A stretch of DNA of 64,000 nt from Whalleya microplaca. Taxonomy: Eukaryota; Ascomycota; Sordariomycetes; Xylariales; Xylariaceae. The DNA is taken from positions 682,001 to 746,000 of the forward strand of contig MU385727.1 of assembly GCA_022497155.1 (NCBI GenBank), given 5' to 3'. Positions within the stretch are counted from its first letter, which is position 1. Every line of letters begins with the position of its first letter. Under the pieces are notes generated by a model, which was given only the letters and a program-made list of their open reading frames with translations, had not been told where the DNA came from and did not search any database. Below, one piece after another: positions 55,352-64,000 of the stretch. Both the position numbers and the translations under genes were made by a program.

Positions 55352-57335
55352 CTAGAACAGTCTGTCAGGCTCGTTCAGATACCATGTCGAATCCGACCCA
55401 TCCAATTCCTTCAAAGACAGACCATTTCCTAAGTAATGGAATCTGTTTCCGTTCTCGTTCATGTAGGCGTAATCCCAATCCTCTCCCCTGAACCTTTCTA
55501 GCATGTGAAAGAAATGTATGCGGCTACCGGGATGCAGTGCTGTCACAGGGCCATCCTCCTTGCCGTCTTTAAACCAGGACTTGCAATTAGCCGCCCAAGC
55601 TGTGCGGGGCATGAAGGCCTGGATGTGTTCGTGGAATTCGGCTACAGCCTTCTCGTTCGGGGCCATAGCTTTGATGCCTTCTGTCTGGCATTTCAGAATT
55701 ATGCGGATTACGTACTTGGCTACGTGCTCAACTATGGTGAAGACACTCCCATGGCCTATGGGCGCATTCGGACCGAGAAATGCTGCGTGTTGATTAGTAC
55801 TGCCGGCTGACACATGCTGTACGCGGCGACATCTAGATTGTGGACTTACTGAAATAATTTGGTAGAGTTGGAACCGCGCACGACATGTAGGACGTCGGAA
55901 CTTTGGTAGTCCAGATGTCTTGGAGGTTGCCCGCTCTTCCAACAATTGGGAAGCGGGGACAAAAGGAGACGTTGAACCCTGTGGCGCATACAATGGCGTC
56001 CAACTTGATGACTCCGCCGTCTGCAGTCTCAATGCCGCTGGATGTGACTCGGGTGATGGGAGAAGTGACGACAGTCACATTCGGACGTTTCAAAGATCTC
56101 AAGTAGTCATCACCGGGGGCTAACCTTCGACAACCAACCGGAAAGTCGGGTATGAGTGCTTTACACAGCTCTTCATCGCCTTCCAGGGCCTCAGTCATGT
56201 ATTCCACCAGCGACTTTCTGATAAGTTGCGCGTACTCCGAGTCTTTGAGAACCTGGTTTTACATGAGTCTGCTTCCTTTTCAATTATTACGTGTAACTTA
56301 CTATCGGGAAATTCGAGTTTACTTCTTCTTCCACGGTCTTCACGAAGGTTTGGTAGAACGAGGGATCAGACCGGAATTTCTCAATCTGGGCCGGGGTGAA
56401 GTTCCCAGCCTCATCCGTCTCTATGTTGTCCAAGATGCTGCTGGCCTTGCCCATCTGGAGAGTCTGGAGTCGCGGTGGCACAATCCAAGTTGGCTCACGA
56501 ACAAAGTGCACTAAGTGCTTGACATCTTTCGTATTTTTCTGATTAGCTTAATTGATAGTATTGTGACGGTAACTTTCTGCCATACCTGGTTGCAGAGCTG
56601 GAAGAATTTGGATGCCGGACGACCCATTGCCGATCAACGCCACTGTCTTGTTAGCCCACGAGAAGTCTTCCGGCCAATTCGCGCTGTGAACCAGGTCTCC
56701 GCGAAAGTCATGTAACCCAGGGATGTCTGGCCACTTCCAGTCACTAAAAAGATACAACGTCAGGATTTATTTCTCGTGGAGAGATACAGGGGCCCAGTAG
56801 CTTACTTCAGTATCCCGCTGGCGTTCAAGAGAAAATCGGCCCGGTCATCAAATTCGTTGCCTGTTCTCAAATCTTTGATTCGTATCTGCCAAGTCCCACG
56901 AGACTCATCCCACACCGCTTTGATGACTTCGTGCTGTGTCCTGATCTCAGATGCCATACCCTCTTCTGTGCACACCCTACCGAGGTATGCCTCGATCTCT
57001 GGCGCAGGGGAAAAGAAGTTACTCCATTCGTGGTTCGGTCTCCACGATAATTGGTAGTTGTGAGAGGGTATATCGCATTTACAGCCAGGGTATCGATTCT
57101 CGAACCACGTTCCGCCAACCTTGGGGTTTTTCTCATACACGACATGCTCGTAGTTTGTAACATGCTTTCGCAAGGCTCTTATCATATTGAGGCCGCTCAC
57201 TCCGGATCCAATTGTGACGATGCGAACATGACGAGCAGTGCCAAGAGAAGTCTGCGCTGGGACATACCGAGGCGTTTGAGACCCTTCACCCTCAGGTTGA
57301 AGGTGGTCTCGAAGCTTTGTCAGTCGTTGTGTCAT
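55352..57335 (-). CDS. FAD-dependent Baeyer-Villiger monooxygenase
   Basis: Five exons (56806-57335, 56586-56743, 56302-56510, 55850-56252, 55352-55782) give 576 aa. First Rossmann motif IGSGVSGLNMIRAL near residue 42. The Baeyer-Villiger fingerprint FxGxxxHxxxW appears as FRGDLVHSANW in exon 2, followed by the NADPH motif IGNGSSGIQILPAL. ATGFNVSF lies in the second half. PGCKCDIPSHNYQ matches the substrate loop of the fungal class. Such enzymes insert oxygen next to a ketone to give an ester or lactone using NADPH and O2. The neighbouring MBL-fold hydrolase could open such a lactone. Intron 4 ends after a TACTAATC branch site. Confidence 0.93.
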
Positions 57336-57698
57336 TATGCCGGGGAAACAGAATTGATACGGAGGTCTTCAATAAGGGGACTGTCTTCTTCATATTTAAG
57401 AAGCATTTTATCAAGTAGTACATCACAGCCTATTTCAGCACGTACGGTGCTAGCCTGGTACGTTGTTGTATGGGACGAGTTCGGTAGAGGCAGCTTGCCA
57501 TCGCCGAAACAACCGACTCAGATGGAATGTACCCACGTAGCGGCAATTAGTAGTGAGATCGCCGGGATACCTAATACATGCAGTATCTTATTCAGTACAA
57601 GACAGTCGATTTCAGCATATACCTAGTGCAAGCTCAACAAGTGATTGAATGTTATGGCTTCGGCAGAGGCGACTTGCCACCGCCGAAATAACCGACTC
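57336..57698. other. Promoter of the monooxygenase with duplicated segment
   Basis: Lies between the monooxygenase start and the regulator stop codon. It carries one copy (about 57479-57573) of a ~95-bp direct repeat whose other copy (57658-57755) overlaps the 3' end of the regulator gene. Confidence 0.55.
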
Positions 57699-57755
57699 TC
57701 AGCTGTGTACCGACGGAGCGGCAGTCGGCAGTGAGCTTGCCGGGGCACCTAGTAA
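57479..57755. repeat. ~95-bp direct repeat pair
   Basis: Copies at about 57479-57573 and 57658-57755 share TTCGG.AGAGGC, CTTGCCA.CGCCGAAA, AACCGACTC, GCGGCA, AGTGAG and GCCGGG.. ACCTA in order. The second copy includes the last codons of the Zn2Cys6 gene, so its terminal segment was duplicated or both are copies of a small repeat. Confidence 0.6.
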
Positions 57756-59888
57756 ATCTCCAACCAAATCGAACCAGTCCAAAGTCCAGTTCATCGTATC
57801 CAAACTCCATAACCCTTGGTCCGAGGGTATAGCACCAAACGAATTCCATGGAATTGCCTTCAGCGAATCTATGCGTGGTATGAAGGACTCGGGAAAGGGA
57901 AAGAGTGCTCCAATTGCTGTGCAGAGTAATTCAGTTTGTTCCAATGTCGTTGAAAGAGCCTCGGAATTCGGCGGACAGGATGGTATATCAGGGGTGATGT
58001 TGACAAGCTGAGCAATACTTGCGCGATCGTCACTGCGTTCGAGTCTTTCAATCTTTGCTAAAACCAGGCTCGCCGAAGGGTGTTTCTCAGCAAGTTGCAC
58101 GAGAATGAGTCGGCCAATTTCTATCCTTTCTCTAACTCCGTGTTGCTCCTCAGAAGTTTCATCACAACAGGACACCTGCGCTACGGTCGCCACTAGAATT
58201 ACCCATATGAAAATCGGGAGCAGATGGTGGACCTCATCCCTATAGAGAATCTCCTCGAATAGACGAAATACCGTTTGAGATGCCAGAAACGATGCCTTGC
58301 GGAACAGCGGCGACTGGCGGTGAGGCCCGGGCAGCAAATAGGCCAATGTGATGGAAGTGAAGTAGACTACGTGGGTTACTTGAGTGAGAAATTGGTATGG
58401 GTGTCGCGAGCCGCTTATGTCAAATAATCTGAGCTCTTCTGGAAGCTGTTCCAGCCATTGCTGCAAACTTGCGAAGATGCTCATAAGTTCTTGTGTCGTG
58501 ATACTACGATAAGTCGTGGTTCTATTCATATGGCTGTTTAATATGATGCACATCCTCGTAGTAGAACAGAAGAACTTCGCTTTAAGATCATCAACATCGA
58601 AATCGTGGGGCTCCGGGGGCCGTACATCGAAGTGTACGGTCTGGAGCATCGACGGCCGCCCGTAGCAAGCTGACTGTAAGGTCTCATTGTTCTGGAGGAC
58701 ACATCAGATTGATGGGCTGGATTGATTCATGAGTGGGTTACCTACGAAGAGAAACCACCACAGTTGTCTAGTACATCCACCTACTCCCGGATTGCCATGG
58801 ATGCTCTCTCTATGAAGGCCGAGCTGTATTGCAAGGCGGATTGCCGTGGCTAGCCATTGCCACGGGCAGTCCAGTGTTGCGTCTCGGGGGCTTCCTTGGC
58901 TCCAGCAGCTAAGGAAGCAAAATGCCTTCAGGACATTGAAGATGTTCTTCTCGGTCTCAAGGAACAGTAGTGTTTTGATCTTGTTAGCGAAGTCCCTGGG
59001 TGTCCAGGTTGATGGATACCTGCCCGGTCGTTGTACCAGGGCCCCAGCGAAGCTCAAAGCGTGGCGCAAGAGGAGCGACGAACCGCATTGGTCAATGTCC
59101 TTTCTACCAAGAATGGGCACATACGGATATAACCATTCCGTGTATAAATCAGTTAAAGCGTTTTGGAGCGTCGCTGGAGGAATGCTAGATGCACGTGTGA
59201 GCTTCAAGATTGCGTCAACATCGAAGGGCGATGTGGCGGGATCGCAGCCTGTCTGCGTCTGGGGACCCAAAGACATAACTGATTGGTCGCCGAAGTACCC
59301 AGGGCATGCGAGTGCGGTAATTGGAGGAGCAGACGATGCATGACTGAGAGGAGCGAGGTCGCGTTCTGTAACCTGCTCCCTGTCGGGCGCCGTTACGGTG
59401 GCCGAGGACGTATCGAACGGGTCCGAGTTTGTAAGACTGGCTTCCTCGTGCTCACCCGAGCTTGCCACGTCGAGAGATGGGCTATTTGACACATTTTCGG
59501 CAAATCTGTCCGAGCCGGCAACGCGCGATTGTACTCTCCTACGGCGGGCACCAATGTATATCCTACGAAAATCAGCTGGAGAGGCCTAACCGTTGTGAGA
59601 GCCGACTTGGCGTGGATCAAGTGGCTAGGATCGCTTACCGACACGGCACACGATCCCGTTGGCAATGCCGGCACGCCGTGTCCCCAGGCCGAGATGAGAG
59701 GTCGCAGCGAACCTACGTACTACCATTAGCTCTGCACAAGAGACTAGCTGGCTCGGTCAATAGCGCAGTGGAAATGCCCGGGCCGACCGAGATAATTTGG
59801 AATGATTCCTCTGCCTTTTTATTCTTACTTTGCGGTCATGACATCGGATGCAAACAACACGAGCACGGGTCTTAAGCGAATCAGCCAT
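57699..59888 (-). CDS. Zn2Cys6 fungal-specific transcription factor
   Basis: Four exons (59829-59888, 59639-59712, 58746-59562, 57699-58691) give about 647 aa. The zinc cluster is assembled from the first two exons: C13, C16, C23, C34, C37, C44, a C-x2-C-x6-C-x10-C-x2-C-x6-C pattern with the basic DRKVRCDLSSR loop. A downstream basic stretch ARRRRVQSR may aid DNA binding. The middle homology region carries LLFLETEKNIFNVLKAFCFLSCW, WLATAIRLAIQLGLHRES and RQLWWFLF. Nuclear regulator, probably of the adjacent monooxygenase, hydrolase, NmrA-like and lipocalin-like genes (inference from position). The join between exons 3 and 4 (54-bp intron) is the least certain. Confidence 0.9.
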
Positions 59889-60181
59889 GGTGATGATTAA
59901 ATTTCCTTTAGATCTAATAAATAATAGGCTCTATTTTCCTAACAATAGCTAGGTAGTCGCGAAAGAGAAGCATGTCTTTTTGTTGTTTTCTCCTCGGCTC
60001 CATGCCTCGGCTTCACGAAGCCGAGGGCCACAAAGGAGGCTAAGCCCCTTTGAGACAGCCCAATATTCTCCGTCGGAGCCGGTGCAACTTGTACATATAT
60101 GTGGCTTCTGAATCCATTTCTTTGGCGATGGCAATTCGGCTTGCTTGTAAAGGGAGAACCGATTGGCTCAGAACTCGCCGA
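59889..60181. other. Short intergenic region with strong palindromes
   Basis: Upstream of the regulator and downstream of the MBL-fold gene. Contains a perfect 10-bp stem CCTCGGCTTC/GAAGCCGAGG with a 2-nt loop (60005-60026), then a second imperfect palindrome, AAAGGAGGCTAAGCCCCTTT (about 60033-60052). They could be a 3'-end structure or regulator sites. Confidence 0.5.
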
Positions 60182-61132
60182 TCAGAGGGTCGAAGACGAT
60201 GGGGCACCCGACTGCCCAGGTTTGTAAATGACACGATCTTTCAACAATCGCGGTGTTTCTGTGTCGTGGCTCGGCAGTACCACTACGTCAGTCTGACGTG
60301 CGAATTCATTAATGAGTTTGAGACTTCTCAACGCCGTCACGGGGTCGTCGTTAATGCCATCAGGCTCCTCCAAATCCAACACGTCCAAGCCGTATGTGGC
60401 GTCGCCAGGTAGGAAATATGTCGTCCGAGTGCCATCGTCGTTGTCGCCGTATACGACCAAAGATATGTGGCCTGGTACATGGCCAGGAGTATCGACCGCC
60501 AGTATCCGTCCATCCGCGGTGATTTTGCTAGATTTCCCCCACGGGCCGACCGCTTCGTCCGTGTTCGCGAGGAGTCTGGGGGAGAAGTCCCGGGGCCAGC
60601 GTTGAGGATTGCAGCCTGCCATGGTCGCAGTAAAGGGACTGTTGCCGAATGCTTTCCAGTGATCGGCGCTCACGTAAACAGGGACATCGGGGGCCTCCTT
60701 GGCAATATCTTCAAGTCCGCCCGCGTGGTCACCATGCAAGTGGCTTAAGACGATGGCTTGCAGGCTTTGAGGTTCAACCCCATGCGCCCGTAGTTGCTGA
60801 ACAACGCCGTCCTTCTTGGATATATTGATGCGGCTAAACATCTTGATGGGGCTATAGAATGCGTGGAACCCAGGATCGTTGAAACATGGCGATTCCCCAG
60901 TGTCGAATAAGATGGGTCCGTTCGGATGGGATATCAGGAAAACGCCTATGGGCAAGTCACTCGACCAGTTCGGATCTGTCATGGCCCGCAGTCGTCGCAT
61001 CGTCACGTTGCGATTGCTCAGCGGTTGATTTTTCATGAGCTGCCGGATTTGGACCGTGCCGGTCGAGAAAAATGTGAGTTTAACGGCATCCGCCTGCTTG
61101 CTAGGCAGGTTATCTGTTACTCTGTCGGACAT
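60182..61132 (-). CDS. Metallo-beta-lactamase-fold hydrolase (lactonase-like)
   Basis: Single exon, 316 aa from ATG 61132 (MSDRVTDNLP). The metal site motif LSHLHGDHAGG (HxHxDH) is complete, followed by DTPGHVPGHIS and LPGDATYGLD for the bridging Asp, and PSHDTE near the end. N-terminal VFLISHPNGPILFDTGES fits the AHL-lactonase/quorum-quenching-like branch of the fold. No signal peptide. It would hydrolyse a lactone, ester or similar bond using two zinc ions; substrate unknown. Last gene of the putative monooxygenase cluster, on the same strand as the regulator. Confidence 0.9.
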   Translation of the reverse strand: MSDRVTDNLPSKQADAVKLTFFSTGTVQIRQLMKNQPLSNRNVTMRRLRAMTDPNWSSDLPIGVFLISHPNGPILFDTGESPCFNDPGFHAFYSPIKMFSRINISKKDGVVQQLRAHGVEPQSLQAIVLSHLHGDHAGGLEDIAKEAPDVPVYVSADHWKAFGNSPFTATMAGCNPQRWPRDFSPRLLANTDEAVGPWGKSSKITADGRILAVDTPGHVPGHISLVVYGDNDDGTRTTYFLPGDATYGLDVLDLEEPDGINDDPVTALRSLKLINEFARQTDVVVLPSHDTETPRLLKDRVIYKPGQSGAPSSSTL

Positions 61133-62150
61133 GGTGACTTCTTTCAAGCCTTCGAGAACTCGTCTGATGTAGAGTAAAATGTAAAGTAAAATCTATAACA
61201 GAAAACTTCTGAACTGGTGGTATGGTTATATGGCATAGATTAAGAAAGAAAGTGGCGACTAGAGAAGTTCATCGATGTCCTATTTATTGGTTGTGCTCTC
61301 CGGAGAGAATGGTAGACCGTCGGGTGTTCATATCCGCCGGTCCATCTCCGGCGCGGGTCTAGTCCACGGGCTAGTAGATCTGGACCGGGCGCAGGACTTA
61401 GCGGCGAAGGCCACAAGCTTCATATAGATAAATACTGACGGCGTGATGATGTGCTTATGTCTTTCAAAGCATATTTCCAATGCCAGTTGGCGAGTCAATT
61501 GCTTTGTAATCCTGCTAGTTTGCTCCGAACGTATGCCAACTCCGGGGTACGGCTTGGACTTCTAGCCTCTGTTCCTTGCAACCGGTGAAGCTACGGCGCC
61601 AAGTTAATGTCAGCCTTATTATAAAGGTAGCTTTCACACACGCGAGCAGCGAGAGAGAGAGAGAGAGAGAGAGAGATTCATGATGCTGTCGGGATAGTGG
61701 GCATCGGTACATTGCCTCACGATGTTGGTGTTATGCGCTATCATGGGAGACTGCTATTGGTCAGTGGCATCACCTCCTTTGGATTCTGGAGCGAGGTAAA
61801 CGACCTCGTCAACAATGTAGCGGCTCTCGAACATCACCACGATGTTTGGGATGTTCTAGCCGTAGTTTTCCCAGATCGTTCTCCCTAACGCCTAGCGGCT
61901 AGAGTTTATCATGGCGAACCCAGGCCGATCAAACTGTCTGTGGGAGTTACCGGAGTCCCAATATACTTGTTTAAGGAGCAAGACACCTAACACCCGGGCA
62001 AAGCTGAATGTTATAGTCTCCTAGTCAATCGCCTAACCAAACCTATAGGCAGACTTGGGCAGCTCGAAAACGACATATTTACCGCTGGTTTATGAAATCA
62101 TTATCCCGGTCTCGTATAAACATAAACGTAACATAAGTGTCAGGCCTGCA
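61133..62150. other. Intergenic region
   Basis: MBL-fold gene promoter, then a GA microsatellite and non-coding DNA up to the repeat. A 63-codon frame at 61697-61888 begins without ATG and has no motif. Confidence 0.5.
61651..61676. repeat. GA dinucleotide microsatellite
   Basis: Thirteen consecutive GA units. Confidence 0.95.
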
Positions 62151-62154
62151 GCCG

Positions 62155-64000
62155 TACACACTCTGTGGCTTAGCCACAGGTGTGTGGCTAAGGAGGTGGC
62201 TACGCCACCTCTTTTTTTATAGCTATAGCTTCACTCATACACACTTAGCTAAATCACTATTAATTATTGTAATGGGGCAAGGGGATTACGGGTAGTGACA
62301 GCAGCTTAGGAGCCACTAGAAGCCCCTTAAAGCCACGTCACAGGGCACTTCACAGGGTATCCACAGGGCACTTCACAGGGCAATTTACAGTGGATCACAT
62401 ACTTATATATAGCTGACTTTTTCCCTCACATTTACCTCACTAAATAGTCACATAGTCACACAGATAGCTTTAATAGCTATATACACTTATTTTTAACTTA
62501 ATATATTTCACTTTCGCTTTATTTTAATACTTTATTTTAAAACATTATATATGTTACGGCATAAGCTTTATGGGGTGTTATAAAGCCTTATAAGCTATAG
62601 CACACCTTAGGCCCCGCACACGTGACCTGCCGAACCACATGCTTAATTAAATAGCTTAAGTAATTAAGTGAGGAGGTTTTTTTAAGTTAAGCTATTATAT
62701 AATAATTAGCTAACTTTTTACTCCTTACTTTATAATTTTTTAATAATATATACTTATTATATAACACGCGCCGCTTTTTTCCTTAAGCCGTTATATAATT
62801 ATAAGGTCCTTTAGTTATTAAATTAGGCGAAACTATTCGCGCTATTGTATTTAGTAATAACTTTTTGCGCTATCGATTTTATTGCCGCATTATTAGTAAA
62901 TATTACTTCTGTTATATTTTTCGAGCGCCGGCAAGGTTTTTTTTTCAGCTTTTTAAGCCGCTAGCGAAATATACCGACTATTAGTAGCTTTATTTTAAAA
63001 ATCGTTAGTTAAGTTTACTAATAGCTAATTAAATTAGCAATTTTCTAACGTAATCGGCAAAATTTCCCGTTAGTTATTTTTTATTTTTACGCCGTTACTT
63101 TTATATATTTAGCAAGCTAGTTTTTTTATAATAAGCCGCGCTTGAAATTTTAATTAACCCTATTATAATTAGTGCCTAATCTAATCTAGTTTATATTATG
63201 TATCGGATATTTTTTTTTTCCCCTTAATCGATACGTTAATTTTCCGGCAATTTAAGAAATACTCTCTTTTTTTATTCGATTTTTCGACCTAATTTATATA
63301 AACGTAAGGCCGAAAATTTATTTCTTTTTTTTTATAGCGGCAATAGCCTTTATTAGCAATATAAGCTTAACGCCGCTCTTTAAGCTTTACGTATTAAACT
63401 TACCTTTAAATTTAATACTTATATCGGCGCGTTAAAAACTAATTATAAAAGTTATATTTAGTAGCTTTAAGTCGATAAAACCTTTATTAAATTTAAGCTC
63501 GGCATTATAAAAACTATTTATAATGCCTTATTATTTAAGTAGCTACGCTTTCGATTAATTCTTTTAAATCTTTTTACCTTATTAAGCCCGTTAAACTTTA
63601 ATATATAGATTTTCTAAATCGCCGGCAAATTAAAAATTAACGGCGAAACGATCGGATTATTTTAAGCTAAATTTTATTATATATACGTTTATTTCGAGCT
63701 TAAGGTATAGTATATTGTTCTTTTTATTATGGTTTACGTATAAAAAAGCGGCGTTTAGAATTATTAGACTATTTTAAATACCTTAAAATTAATTTACGCC
63801 GATCCGAATAAAATTATACGAGCGGCGGCTAAGTTTCGATTTATTATATAAGGTTTTAATAAGTTTATTTGTATTTTTTTTAATATAATGGCACCGATAA
63901 ACCTGGGAGGCTAGTAAAATAAATTTTTTTAAAAAATACCGGATTAACTATTTACGCTACGCCGTAAATAATGAACTAAAGCGGAAGCTTTTTAAAAAAG
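62155..64000. mobile_element. RIP-degraded repeat block, open at the right edge
   Basis: It begins with nested palindromes (TGTGGCTTAGCCACA at about 62172-62186 and GAGGTGGCTACGCCACCTC at about 62200-62218). Several CACAGGGCACTTCACAGGG-type repeats follow (about 62340-62390). From about 62450 the DNA becomes extremely A+T-rich. Remaining C is mostly in CpG and CpA is almost absent while TpA abounds, the signature of RIP in ascomycetes. No reading frame survives and the original element type could not be recognised. It continues beyond the window. Confidence 0.75.

Noticed and set aside
61697..61888. 63-codon plus-strand frame
   Set aside because: No ATG start, no motif, and adjacent to a GA microsatellite.

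Overview
The window looks like nuclear DNA of a filamentous ascomycete (Pezizomycotina, probably Sordariomycetes). Genes are single units with short introns of about 45-125 bp that have GT..AG ends and CTAAY-like branch sites. The conserved set includes ADE12, SKI3, a BCK1-type MAPKKK, a CFEM protein, an NmrA-like regulator and Zn2Cys6 factors. A+T-rich stretches depleted in CpA suggest repeat-induced point mutation (RIP). The assignment rests on gene content and intron style only.

Layout. 1-401: a degenerate terminal-inverted-repeat element. 457-6001: a group II PLP decarboxylase and an MFS sugar-porter-type transporter, both on the minus strand. 6.0-8.4 kb: gene-poor DNA with a 62-bp palindromic mini-element and a 493-bp hAT-like MITE. 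8.4-16.2 kb: a secreted zinc metallopeptidase, a protein kinase, a flavin-reductase-like protein and adenylosuccinate synthetase (five exons resolved). 16.3-22.0 kb: another MITE, an apparently 5'-truncated AAA ATPase and a frameshifted remnant of a fungal transcription factor without a DNA-binding domain. 23.3-38.4 kb: housekeeping genes SKI3, a GH5 steryl-glucosidase/glucocerebrosidase and the cell-wall-integrity MAPKKK BCK1. 39.8-51.3 kb: sparse accessory DNA with a Cu-SOD-like GPI-type protein lacking two expected histidines, tRNA-Asp, a second palindromic mini-element, a CFEM protein, an 89-aa cysteine-rich secreted protein and a DUF1772-like membrane-protein gene broken by a 509-bp hAT-like MITE. 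52.6-61.1 kb: a compact group of lipocalin-like protein, NmrA-like oxidoreductase, Baeyer-Villiger monooxygenase, Zn2Cys6 regulator and metallo-beta-lactamase-fold hydrolase. 62.2-64.0 kb: strongly RIP-degraded repeat DNA running off the right edge.

How the genes may work together. The 52.6-61.1 kb group is the most coherent unit. A monooxygenase that turns ketones into esters or lactones lies beside a lactonase-like hydrolase, a redox-sensor-like NmrA protein and a dedicated regulator. This suggests a small oxidation-plus-hydrolysis pathway (inference). The most unusual non-coding signals are the two 61/62-bp palindromic elements with 5-bp target duplications and paired stem changes, and the MITE whose removal with one 8-bp duplication restores a 163-codon reading frame exactly.
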